IMG/VR virus record: IMGVR_UViG_3300010354_000517
Location: 1 to 26,894 of that record
Strand: one strand, 5' to 3'
Source of the DNA: a virus
DNA length: 26,894 nucleotides
The notes beneath the pieces were generated by a model. That model was not told the origin of the DNA and made no database searches. It was given only the letters and a program-made list of their open reading frames with translations. This document shows positions 7,589 to 14,442 of the stretch, piece by piece; position 1 is the stretch's first letter, and each line of letters opens with the position of its first letter. A program made the position numbers and the translations under genes.

Positions 7589-9892
7589 ATGCCCAACAAC
7601 ACCAGCTACAAAATCGCAGACAAGCTCTTCCTCATCTCCCAGCCCCTCGAAGCGAAGCCCGCCACCACCGAGGTCGCGAGCCCCACGAACCACATCGTCG
7701 TCATCGACTGCTCGGGGTCGATGTACGGGGAACTGCCCGAAATCAGGACGCAACTCAAGAAGAAGCTCCCGAAGCTCCTCGCCGAGCAGGACACGCTCTC
7801 GGTCGTGTGGTTCAGCGGGAAGGGTCAGTTCGGGACGCTCATCGAGAACGAGCCCGTCTCGACGCTCGCCGACCTCAAAGATGTCGAGAAGGCCATCGAC
7901 CGCTGGCTCAAGCCGGTCGGCCTGACGGGGTTCAAGGAGCCCCTCCTGGAGGTCGAGAAGCTCGCTGCGCGCATCGCGAAGGCTCGTCCTGGTAGCGTGT
8001 TCAGCCTCTTCTTCATGTCGGACGGCTGCGACAACCAATGGCCGAAGGCCGACATCCTGAAGGCCGTCGAGACGGCTGCCGGGACGCTCGCCGCCGCGAC
8101 CTTCGTGGAGTACGGCTACTACGCCGACCGTCCGCTGCTCACGAGCATGGCCGAGAAGGCCGGTGGCTCCCTCATTCACGCCAAGGACTTCGACAGCTAC
8201 CAGCCCGCCTTCGAGGCCGCGATGGCGAAGAAAATCATGGGCGGCAAGCGGGTCGAGGTCACCATCCCCGGCGACCCCATCGGCGGGTTCGCGTACGCGC
8301 TCGTGGACGGCGACCTCGTGACGTTCGGGCTCCAGGGCGACAAGGTGCTCGTCCCCGAGGGGCTGACCGAGGTCTACTACGTCTCGCCGTCAAGCGTCGG
8401 AACCGTCCAGACGGACGTGACTCCGGTGCTCGGTGCGGCATACGGGGCCATGAGCCTCTACTCGACCCGCATGAAGTCGGACGTGATTCTCCCGTTCCTG
8501 AAGGTCACGGGCGACGTGGCTTTCATCGAGCAGTTCGCGGGCCTCTTCGGCAAGCAGGCGTACTCGGCGTTCATGGACTCCGCCAAGGCTGCCGCGTTCG
8601 ACGCGAGCAAGCGGCTCACCAAGGGCCGTGACCCCAACCGAGTCCCCCGTGAGGACGCCTACACGGTGCTCGACTTCCTCCGTGCGCTGACGGACGACAA
8701 CGGCAACCGGCTCCTGCTGGAGCACTCGGAGTTCCGGTACAACCGCATCGGTCGTGGCCGCACGGACGCCTCGCAGGTGCTCACCGACGAGGAGCAGGCC
8801 GAGGTCCAGAAGCTCACCGAGGAGATGGGCAAGACCAAGGACGCCAAGAAAGTCGCGGAGTTGGCCGGGCAAATCGCCGCCATCACGAACAAGCCCGAGG
8901 CCCTGAAGTTCCAGGGCACGCCGTCGCCCGAGGGCTACTCGGTCAGCAACCTGACCTACAACGAGGACCGCCCGAACATCAGCGTCCTCGTGAAGCGCCC
9001 CGGCACCGTGGACATCGCGTCCCGCAACCCGCCGAACGGCATCCCGGCGAAGTTCGATACCTTCGTGTACCGCAACTACGCCATCGTGAAGGACGGGCTC
9101 GTCAACGTGAAGGTGCTGCCTTGCACGCTCACGGAGGCGACCCGCAACAACCTGAAGGCCGCGCAAGCGGACGGCCGAGCGTCGGCCGATGCCTTCGAGT
9201 TCTTCGACGACGGCACGGTCTTCGCGAACCTCGACAAGCTGCCGGTCATCAACCGCCAGATGGTCAAGCAGGTGTCGGCCAAGGAGTTCTTCGAGAAGCA
9301 GTACGCCCTCACGGTCGCGCAGGCCGAGGCGAAGGTCTACAACACCATCAAGAAGGAGCAGTTCCCCCGCAAGTCGGAGGGCTTCGCGGCCCTCTACGGC
9401 GACGACGGCGCGAACTGGCTGAAGGAGCAGGGCTTCACGGACTACTCGGGCTTCAACCCGAAGGCCGTGCAGGCCGAGGCGACCGACTTCTACATGGGCA
9501 AGGAACTGAAGACGAGCCTGAAGGGCCTCTCCAGCCTCCCGACCCTGAAGGTCGCTCGCGAAAACATCGCGAAGAACAAGGTCAACGCCCCGACCGCGCT
9601 CATGCGCGCGGCCATCGAGGCCGTGGACACGTTCCTGGCGTCCGATGCCTACAAGACGGCAGCCGACCAGCCCAAGCTGTTCGAGGCGTGGCTTGACGGG
9701 CAGACGAAAGCCGCCACCGACCGGACGCGCACGCTCATCCGCGAAATCGCCGAGACGACCTTCACGCTCATCGTCGGGCAGGTCTGGTTCTCGGAGTTCG
9801 CGAGCCTGGACGAGAACACCATGACCATCACGGTCGGCGGCGCGTCGGTCGAGTGCAAGGCCGAGATGCGCGAGGTCGAGGTGAAAATCTGA
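7589..9892 (+). CDS. VWA-domain protein (767 aa)
   Basis: A von Willebrand factor A domain occupies about residues 33-215. The MIDAS metal site is seen as HIVVIDCSGSM (D40, S42, S44), with a second acidic loop at FFMSDGCDNQ. This fold binds partner proteins through a metal ion. The remaining 550 residues have no recognised domain; there is a charged helical segment at about residues 395-430 (EEQAEVQKLTEEMGKTKDAKK). There is no signal peptide or membrane span, so it probably acts in the cytoplasm or in the virion. AGGAGG precedes the ATG. VWA proteins of large phages have no agreed role. It faces the tail-fibre operon divergently. Confidence 0.85.
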   Translation: MPNNTSYKIADKLFLISQPLEAKPATTEVASPTNHIVVIDCSGSMYGELPEIRTQLKKKLPKLLAEQDTLSVVWFSGKGQFGTLIENEPVSTLADLKDVEKAIDRWLKPVGLTGFKEPLLEVEKLAARIAKARPGSVFSLFFMSDGCDNQWPKADILKAVETAAGTLAAATFVEYGYYADRPLLTSMAEKAGGSLIHAKDFDSYQPAFEAAMAKKIMGGKRVEVTIPGDPIGGFAYALVDGDLVTFGLQGDKVLVPEGLTEVYYVSPSSVGTVQTDVTPVLGAAYGAMSLYSTRMKSDVILPFLKVTGDVAFIEQFAGLFGKQAYSAFMDSAKAAAFDASKRLTKGRDPNRVPREDAYTVLDFLRALTDDNGNRLLLEHSEFRYNRIGRGRTDASQVLTDEEQAEVQKLTEEMGKTKDAKKVAELAGQIAAITNKPEALKFQGTPSPEGYSVSNLTYNEDRPNISVLVKRPGTVDIASRNPPNGIPAKFDTFVYRNYAIVKDGLVNVKVLPCTLTEATRNNLKAAQADGRASADAFEFFDDGTVFANLDKLPVINRQMVKQVSAKEFFEKQYALTVAQAEAKVYNTIKKEQFPRKSEGFAALYGDDGANWLKEQGFTDYSGFNPKAVQAEATDFYMGKELKTSLKGLSSLPTLKVARENIAKNKVNAPTALMRAAIEAVDTFLASDAYKTAADQPKLFEAWLDGQTKAATDRTRTLIREIAETTFTLIVGQVWFSEFASLDENTMTITVGGASVECKAEMREVEVKI

Positions 9893-9902
9893 CGGGAGCC
9901 CG

Positions 9903-9931
9903 TTGGTAACCGGCCCCCTCATCACGTAGAG
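9903..9931 (+). promoter_or_regulatory. Type 1 promoter-like element, copy 2 (drives a non-coding region)
   Basis: TTGGTA (9903-9908), 17 bases ending CTCATCAC, then GTAGAG (9926-9931), with an ATG five bases later at 9937. Here the ATG opens only an eight-codon frame, and the sequence beyond is structured and lacks a long ORF. The element starts 11 bases after the VWA stop codon. Confidence 0.6.
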
Positions 9932-9936
9932 GGGGT

Positions 9937-9963
9937 ATGAGAAGAGCCAAGCCCCTCGCCTAA
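9937..9963 (+). CDS. Possible eight-codon leader peptide
   Basis: ATG at 9937 encodes MRRAKPLA and stops at TAA 9961-9963. It sits exactly where the ATG of a gene sits after the other type 1 elements. Its stop lies in the loop of a GCCCC/GGGGC hairpin. It may be a leader peptide, or the ATG may simply be part of the conserved element. Confidence 0.3.
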   Translation: MRRAKPLA

Positions 9964-10142
9964 GTGGGGCCAAGAGATAGGAGTGGCGCTACGGCCAGCC
10001 ACTCCCGCGATGGTGGAGGGGGGCGACCTACCACACAGCGACGTAGCCGAACCGAGGATGGACCGTAGCTCTCCGCCTCGTACCGTTCCCAGCCGGTCTG
10101 GCAGCCTGGGCGAGGGCGACCCTGCTTGTGGGGGTCGCCCTT
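9937..10142 (+). ncRNA. Candidate structured small RNA (~205 nt)
   Basis: This 299-base gap between genes has no convincing ORF but holds an ordered set of hairpins: GCCCC/GGGGC around a 10-base loop (about 9951-9970), a perfect 8-bp stem GGAGTGGC (9980-9987)/GCCACTCC (9998-10005), a weaker pairing near 10011-10033, and a terminator (10114-10140). A type 1 promoter-like element ends just upstream. Promoter, structured body and terminator together suggest a discrete phage small RNA. No tRNA-like T arm is seen. It could be a regulatory RNA, or an mRNA leader for the GT51 gene if the terminator is leaky. Confidence 0.5.
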
Positions 10143-10152
10143 CGTCGTTTCC
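10114..10152 (+). terminator. Intrinsic terminator after the small-RNA region
   Basis: GGGCGACCC (10114-10122) pairs perfectly with GGGTCGCCC (10132-10140) over nine base pairs with a 9-base loop, followed by TTCGTCGTTTCC. It isolates the upstream transcript from the GT51 gene, which has its own GGTGTAAG element 36 bases downstream. Confidence 0.75.
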
Positions 10153-10175
10153 GGCTCTTACCTTGCCCTCGGGGC

Positions 10176-10183
10176 GGTGTAAG
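10176..10183 (+). promoter_or_regulatory. GGTGTAAG element before the GT51 gene
   Basis: GGTGTAAG is followed by AAGCGGGC and then the ATG at 10192. It lies between a terminator and a start codon, where a promoter is expected. No convincing -35 is seen at the usual distance, so an extended -10 or a phage-specific factor is possible. Confidence 0.55.
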
Positions 10184-10191
10184 AAGCGGGC

Positions 10192-11823
10192 ATGAAGAAG
10201 CTAGCCTGGGCGCTCGCGGCTCTCGCGGTGTGCGCCCTCGGAGCCTACCTGTCGTTCCCCCGCATCGTCCGATGGCAGGTCGAACGCCGGTTTCCCGACG
10301 TGGCGTTCAGCGAGGTCGCGGTCACCTGGGGCGAAGGCACCCTGACGTTCACGGGGGTCGGCTTCGACCGTGGTTGGGTCAAAGGTAAGCTCGACCGTGT
10401 GACCTCCGACTGGGAGCGCACTCGCCTAACGGTCGTGGGCGGGGACATCGAGGTTGACCTCGATGCGCGCCGAGAAGGCACCGGGGAGGCGCAGAAGCGC
10501 ACCCTGGAAGCCTCCGGGCTCACCGTCCGCGTCAAGCGTGGCAAGCATCAGGCAACGCTCACAGAGGCCCGCCTGGAGGGCAGCCGGGTGTGCTTCAAGA
10601 CCGCCGTCGTCGTATCCCCACCGCTCACGGTCGAGGACGGGTGTGTCGAACGTGACGGCACCTCGGCGACCGCCGAGAAGGTGTCGGCCGCCGAGCTACC
10701 CGTGCAGGGGGTCGAGGTCGGGCCGGTTGTCGCGACTGGCGTCGAGGTCAACATCCAGGGCAAGAGTGCGAAGGTGAAGTCCGTCACGACCACCGTGACG
10801 CTCGAAGGGCAGACGCTCCCGGTTGAGGCTACGGGCGTCGAGGCCCAGCATGGGGAGACGGACAGCTTGAAGCTCGCGACCCTGCGGACCAAGCACCCGT
10901 GGCTCGCACCCGACTGGACGACCATCGAGGACGTGGCCGTGACGCGCGGCAAGGAAGTCACCGTCCAGGTCGGCCCGAGCACCATCCACGTCGAGCCCGA
11001 CACGCTGACCGTCTGGGGGGACGAGCCCTGCCAGACGTGGGCCTCGGCGCTCCCGAAGGCGCTCCAGACGCCCCCGCTCGACACCATGAAGCTCACGGGC
11101 TCGACGAGCTTCCGGGTCACGCTGCGGCCGAAGCCAAGCCTCACCATCAAGTCTGCTTGCAAGGCAACGTGCTCGACGATGCCCAACCTCCGGCGCGCGT
11201 TCCGGTACATGGCCTACACCTCGAAGGGTGAGCGGTTCGAGCGCACGAGCGGGCGAGGAACGAAGGGGTGGATGCCCATCGGGCTCATGGGGCACATGCC
11301 CGTGGCCGTCCCCGCGCTCGAAGACCCCGGCTTCGCGAGTCACCGGGGGTTCATCACGCAAGCGTTCGCGAACTCCCTGACCGACAACCTGAAGCAGGGG
11401 CGCTTCCTACGCGGGGGCTCGACCCTGACGATGCAGTTGGTCAAGAACCTCTGGCTGACCCGCGAGAAGACGCTCGGCAGGAAGGCCCAGGAGTTCCTAC
11501 TCGCGCAGGCGCTCGAATCCTGCTACCAGAAGGACGAAATCCTCGAACTGTACCTGAACGTCGTCGAGTTCGGGCCTGACCAGTACGGGGCAGCGGCGGG
11601 CGCGGAGCATTGGTTCAAGAAGGGGCCTGGCGAGCTAACGCCCACCGAGTCGTTCTGGATGGCGAGCATCCTGCCTCGCCCAAGCCGGACGGGACCGCCT
11701 ACCGAGGCCGCTCTCGCGCGCGTCGAGAAGCTCATGAAGAAGCTCGCCGAGAACGGGCGCATCCCCGAGTTCGTGTCTGAGGCGGACGATGCCGATGCCG
11801 CCGGATGGGAGGCTAGTCCATGA
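10192..11823 (+). CDS. Membrane-anchored GT51 peptidoglycan glycosyltransferase (543 aa)
   Basis: This enzyme would polymerise lipid II into glycan strands at the outer face of the inner membrane. Residues 4-22 form one membrane span after MKK, giving an N-in topology. About 330 residues of beta-rich periplasmic sequence follow (AsmA-like in character, uncertain). The C-terminal GT51 domain (about 360-530) shows all main motifs: ALEDPGFASHRG with catalytic Glu at about 377, GGSTLTMQLVKN (408-419), RKAQEFLLAQALE with the second Glu, and KDEILELYLNVVEFG (447-461). No transpeptidase domain is present. The form resembles myxobacterial/deltaproteobacterial monofunctional transglycosylases, so acquisition from a host is likely. 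It overlaps the dNMP kinase gene by ATGA. Confidence 0.9.
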   Translation: MKKLAWALAALAVCALGAYLSFPRIVRWQVERRFPDVAFSEVAVTWGEGTLTFTGVGFDRGWVKGKLDRVTSDWERTRLTVVGGDIEVDLDARREGTGEAQKRTLEASGLTVRVKRGKHQATLTEARLEGSRVCFKTAVVVSPPLTVEDGCVERDGTSATAEKVSAAELPVQGVEVGPVVATGVEVNIQGKSAKVKSVTTTVTLEGQTLPVEATGVEAQHGETDSLKLATLRTKHPWLAPDWTTIEDVAVTRGKEVTVQVGPSTIHVEPDTLTVWGDEPCQTWASALPKALQTPPLDTMKLTGSTSFRVTLRPKPSLTIKSACKATCSTMPNLRRAFRYMAYTSKGERFERTSGRGTKGWMPIGLMGHMPVAVPALEDPGFASHRGFITQAFANSLTDNLKQGRFLRGGSTLTMQLVKNLWLTREKTLGRKAQEFLLAQALESCYQKDEILELYLNVVEFGPDQYGAAAGAEHWFKKGPGELTPTESFWMASILPRPSRTGPPTEAALARVEKLMKKLAENGRIPEFVSEADDADAAGWEASP

Positions 11824-12482
11824 TTCTGGGTATCTCCGGCTTGGCCGGTTCGGGCAAAGACACGTTCGCGCGGTTCCTCGTCGAAGACCACGGGTTCGTC
11901 GTGGTCAGCCTCGCCGACCCCCTCAAGCGCATCTGCCGGGACGTATTCGACTTCTCGGATGAGCAGTTGTGGGGGCCTTCCGAGAAGCGGAACGAGCCGG
12001 ACCTCCGCTACCCCCGTGCGAAGTGCCACGGGTGTCAGACGTGCGAGTTCCGGTGCGACCACTACCTCGGCTACCTCACGCCGCGCTACGCGCTCCAGCA
12101 GCTTGGGACCGAATGGGGCCGCGACTGCTACGGGAACGTGTGGGTCGAGTACGCGCTGCGCGTGGCGGCTACTCTGCGGCAGGGCAACCATCTGTACAAC
12201 CCGAAGGATGGCTTGTTCCGTTCGCACCTGAGCGTGCAGCACGTCGCCATCCCCGACGTGCGGTTCCGCAACGAGATTGAAGGCATCCGTCAGGCGGGCG
12301 GCAAGCTCGTCCGCATCCGTCGTCCGGGGGCCGGGCTCTCGGGTGCGGCTGGTGTTCACGCGAGCGAGGCCGAGCAGGCTGGCATCCCTGATGACGTGTT
12401 CGACCTCGTGGTCGAGAACACCGGGACGCTAGAAGAGCTACGGGCGAAGGCGGCAGCCGCGCTACCGTTCCTCCGCCCGTAG
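11820..12482 (+). CDS. Deoxynucleoside monophosphate kinase, T4 gp1-like (220 aa)
   Basis: The P-loop GLAGSGKDT (residues 7-15) opens the protein. The body pattern (SLADPLKRICRDVF, then LQQLGTEWGR, then VAIPDVRFRNEIEGIRQAGG) is that of phage deoxynucleoside monophosphate kinases, which phosphorylate dNMPs to supply phage DNA synthesis. Within the lid region, residues 69-79 carry CHGCQTCEFRC, four Cys spaced like a metal-binding knuckle, which I do not regard as universal in the family. Translation is coupled to the GT51 gene through an ATGA overlap, although the functions are unrelated. The call is firm at superfamily level and good at family level. Confidence 0.85.
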   Translation: MILGISGLAGSGKDTFARFLVEDHGFVVVSLADPLKRICRDVFDFSDEQLWGPSEKRNEPDLRYPRAKCHGCQTCEFRCDHYLGYLTPRYALQQLGTEWGRDCYGNVWVEYALRVAATLRQGNHLYNPKDGLFRSHLSVQHVAIPDVRFRNEIEGIRQAGGKLVRIRRPGAGLSGAAGVHASEAEQAGIPDDVFDLVVENTGTLEELRAKAAAALPFLRP

Positions 12483-12502
12483 GACGTGCCGAGAGTCGAG
12501 GA

Positions 12503-12566
12503 CTACTTCTTCGACTTCTTCGACTTCTTCCCCTCGACGGGGGCCTCGGGTGCAGCCTCGGGTGCA
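12503..12566. repeat. Short tandem repeats in the low-complexity gene
   Basis: CTTCTTCGA-type 9-base units repeat at 12503-12533 (encoding the Lys/Ser end), and GCCTCGGGTGCA is repeated exactly in tandem at 12543-12554 and 12555-12566. Such repeats are prone to length change by slippage. Confidence 0.8.
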
Positions 12567-12874
12567 GCCTCGGCCGGAGTCTCCTCCGTAGCGACCTGAA
12601 CAGGCTCCGCGACGGGCTCCGGGGTGGGTTCTGCGACGGGCTCTGCCTGGACCGGGGCCGCGAGCGTCGGCGACTCCTGCGTCACAGGAGCAGCGTCGTT
12701 TTCTTCAGCGAGCGTGAGAAGATAGAGCAGATGCTCCGTCGAGTTCGGGGCGACACCGACCGGCGGGGCCTTGCCACCAAGGTCTTCGACGTATTGCTCG
12801 GCCCACGCGACCTTGTAGCCGCGCGTGTGGGCGGCGAGGACGCGAGCCTTGAGGGAAAGGAGGTCGGGCTTCAT
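12503..12874 (-). CDS. Protein with Pro/Glu/Ala-rich tail and Lys-rich end (123 aa)
   Basis: Residues 1-58 (MKPDLLSLKARVLAAHTRG, then YVEDLGGKAP) form an ordered domain with alternating helices. Residues about 60-115 are a low-complexity Pro/Glu/Ala/Val tail (AEPVAEPTPEPVAEP), and the end is KKSKKSKK. It starts after an AGGTGA site. A flexible acidic spacer with a basic tip suggests a tether that binds nucleic acid or another protein, but no function can be assigned. It converges on the dNMP kinase gene with a 20-base gap. Confidence 0.7.
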   Translation of the reverse strand: MKPDLLSLKARVLAAHTRGYKVAWAEQYVEDLGGKAPPVGVAPNSTEHLLYLLTLAEENDAAPVTQESPTLAAPVQAEPVAEPTPEPVAEPVQVATEETPAEAAPEAAPEAPVEGKKSKKSKK

Positions 12875-12912
12875 GGGTTCACCTGTTAGGTGCGAGTCGA
12901 TAAGACGTTCCG

Positions 12913-13689
12913 CTACTTCCCGACGTAGTTCTGAAGCAGACGGGCGAGCATATCCTTGTCCGTGAGCGTGACCGGCCCGAAGGCTTGCGTGGTTGGAGCC
13001 GTCGCCGAAGGCGTGGACTGAGGCGGGGCAGCAGGCTGAGACGGCGGAGCGGCCGGAGGCAGCAGAACCGAGTCATCGAAGCCCGGCGGGTGTGCCGAAT
13101 ACCACCTCATCGCGAGCCCCATCCGACTGGCGCTCTCCTTCGCGCCGCCCTGACACGAGCCCGAAGCGTAGACTCGGAGCCAGTCCTTCTGGGGCATCGA
13201 GGAGCACGCCCCGAAGGATAGCCGCAGTACGCGCAGCCCGGCTCGGATGCACTTCTTCCGGTCGGCGAGGATTTCCTTGGCCGTCCAGCCCTCCTGGACC
13301 TCGGACGGAGGGTCGCTCGGGAGCGCCGCACGGTCCTGCACGGTGTTCCACTTCATCGTCTTCCCCTTGCCGATGTTCAACTGCATCATGCACACGCTGT
13401 TGCCGTTGTCCCCCTTGGCGAGCTTGCCGAGGCCGAGGTCAACGTCGCGACGGAAGCCGCTCTCGTGGAACATGACACTCATGATGACCGACGAAGTTCG
13501 GATTTTCCCGTCCTTACCCTTGAAGAGTGGACGCTCGGTCTTGAGCACTTCCGCGATGTCGTTGGCAATCTGCTCGTAGCGAACCCTCGTATCGGCCGGT
13601 GTCTCCTTCGCTTCCGGGATGTAGTGCGGGCGGTCTACGGGAGCCTTCGAGAGCATGAAGGCCATCAACCATGCGATGTACTGTTGCAA
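12913..13689 (-). CDS. SLT-type lytic transglycosylase / endolysin-like (258 aa, TTG start)
   Basis: Residues about 66-108 show the goose-lysozyme/SLT signature: SVIMSVMFHESGF with catalytic Glu76, then GDNGNSVCMMQLNIG. This enzyme class cleaves the MurNAc-GlcNAc bond. The C-terminal 55 residues are Pro/Ala-rich, ending ARLLQNYVGK. I chose TTG at 13689 because GGAGGTG lies six bases upstream; the frame extends to an ATG at 13782, but that start has no ribosome binding site. No signal peptide is clear, so release would need a holin or the protein acts from the virion. It could be a lysis enzyme or a virion entry enzyme. Confidence 0.75.
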   Translation of the reverse strand: MQQYIAWLMAFMLSKAPVDRPHYIPEAKETPADTRVRYEQIANDIAEVLKTERPLFKGKDGKIRTSSVIMSVMFHESGFRRDVDLGLGKLAKGDNGNSVCMMQLNIGKGKTMKWNTVQDRAALPSDPPSEVQEGWTAKEILADRKKCIRAGLRVLRLSFGACSSMPQKDWLRVYASGSCQGGAKESASRMGLAMRWYSAHPPGFDDSVLLPPAAPPSQPAAPPQSTPSATAPTTQAFGPVTLTDKDMLARLLQNYVGK

Positions 13690-13840
13690 CGGACACCTCC
13701 AGATGGGTCGTACTTGCTGACCCCCAAGGGGCCATTCTGTTTCGTTGGGCCGGGTTCTAACCGGCTCTGACCAGTAAGGCAAGCAAACTGCGCAGACCCT
13801 ATGGGTCCCGATAAGAAGTTTCGGCGCTTAGGTAAGCATT

Positions 13841-13849
13841 TGGTATGCT
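13841..13849 (+). promoter_or_regulatory. Extended -10 promoter candidate
   Basis: TG-G-TATGCT matches the sigma70 extended -10 pattern (TGnTATAAT, with two hexamer mismatches). It lies within AGCAT-TTGGT-ATGCT (13835-13849), a short inverted repeat. No good -35 is visible. It would read through the palindrome at 13885 toward the gene at 13960. Confidence 0.4.
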
Positions 13850-13884
13850 GTTTGCACGGGGTTTCTGCCCATTTGGGGTCAGAG

Positions 13885-13903
13885 CTTGGGGTCCGACCCC
13901 AAG
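13885..13903. promoter_or_regulatory. Perfect 19-bp palindrome, candidate operator
   Basis: CTTGGGGTC, one C, then GACCCCAAG. The one-base centre makes an RNA hairpin unlikely and a dimeric repressor site likely. A third half-site, TTGGGGTC, lies at 13873-13880 in direct orientation, and a near-match (GACCCCCAAG) lies at 13719-13728. Confidence 0.6.
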
Positions 13904-13927
13904 GACGCGAACAAATCGAGGGGGCTT

Positions 13928-13948
13928 CTTACACCGGATTGGTGTAAA
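13928..13948. promoter_or_regulatory. Back-to-back GGTGTAAR elements
   Basis: GGTGTAAG on the minus strand (13928-13935) and GGTGTAAA on the plus strand (13941-13948) face away from each other, separated by five bases. The plus copy is 11 bases before the ATG at 13960. The arrangement recurs at 26208-26227 between another divergent gene pair. Confidence 0.55.
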
Positions 13949-13959
13949 AGCTGGGGACG

Positions 13960-14442
13960 ATGCGAAAGCAGGCGATGAACCTCCAGCGAGTGCTTGGGAA
14001 AGTGCAGCCCGACCCCGAACAACTGCCCCTCTTCGAGGGAGCCCCCACGAAGCGCGGGTTCGCGTGGCCGAGGGGGCTAACGGAACGACAGAAGGCCCTG
14101 CTCTTCGAGGCCGTTCTGTTGCTCGCGCTCGCACAGGCCCATGAGGGAGAGGTGTTCCTGTTCGTGCCCCGTGAGCTATCGGGGTGGGCAACCGAGCAAA
14201 TCCGTCGCATCGCAAGCGAGATGTTCACTCGATGTAAGACGACCAAGCAGGTGCGGGTCGCCGAACACCTGGGCAAGCTCTACCGGGCGCTGCTCATCGG
14301 GAGTCGCGTCACGCCCGCGACTCCCGAGCCCGAGCGTTGGGTAGTCTACGGGTTCGAGGCAGATGACGACACCTTGCCGAAGTGGCTCACCGACGCCCAG
14401 CTTCCGGTGTATGCGTTCCTTCGTGACGACGAAGACCTCTGA
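13960..14442 (+). CDS. Hypothetical protein (160 aa)
   Basis: The 160 residues start MRKQAMNLQRVLGKVQPD, with an alternative ATG at 13975. A hydrophobic helix-rich core (LLFEAVLLLALAQAHEGE) and a segment rich in Arg (QIRRIASEMFTRCKTTKQVR) are visible, which could be a DNA-binding helix-turn-helix, though no clear one can be shown. The last 30 bases overlap the next gene. As the first gene after an operator-like palindrome, it is a candidate regulator, but this is only positional. Confidence 0.6.
   Translation: MRKQAMNLQRVLGKVQPDPEQLPLFEGAPTKRGFAWPRGLTERQKALLFEAVLLLALAQAHEGEVFLFVPRELSGWATEQIRRIASEMFTRCKTTKQVRVAEHLGKLYRALLIGSRVTPATPEPERWVVYGFEADDDTLPKWLTDAQLPVYAFLRDDEDL

Larger units (their letters stand above)
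13690..13959. promoter_or_regulatory. Divergent regulatory region (270 bp)
   Basis: This gene-free interval lies between the leftward transglycosylase gene and the rightward 160-aa gene. It holds an extended -10 hexamer (TGGTATGCT, 13841-13849), a 19-bp palindrome (13885-13903) with an extra half-site (13873-13880), and back-to-back GGTGTAAR elements (13928-13948). It is locally less GC-rich than its surroundings. Only tiny ORFs are present. Confidence 0.6.

Noticed and set aside
8390-9973. Long minus-strand open frame (527 codons) opposite the VWA gene
   Set aside because: It is the mirror of a GC-rich coding gene: its protein is full of Arg, Leu, Val, Gly and His with no motif, while the plus-strand frame has a clear VWA domain and ribosome binding site.
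9937-10142. tRNA gene in the interval after the VWA gene
   Set aside because: No GGTTCRA-type T arm, no consistent acceptor stem and no anticodon arm could be drawn; the hairpins do not form a cloverleaf.
12503-12566. CRISPR array or mobile-element repeats
   Set aside because: The repeats are short in-frame coding repeats with no spacers. No transposase, inverted terminal repeats or direct target repeats were seen anywhere in the window.
13690-13959. Replication origin
   Set aside because: There are only three half-sites plus one near match of the GACCCCAA type, no true iteron array and no strongly A/T-rich unwinding stretch; the palindrome with promoter elements fits an operator better.
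13799-14215. Minus-strand ORF of 138 codons running into the regulatory region
   Set aside because: It lies opposite the supported 160-aa gene, covers the promoter elements and has shadow-like composition.
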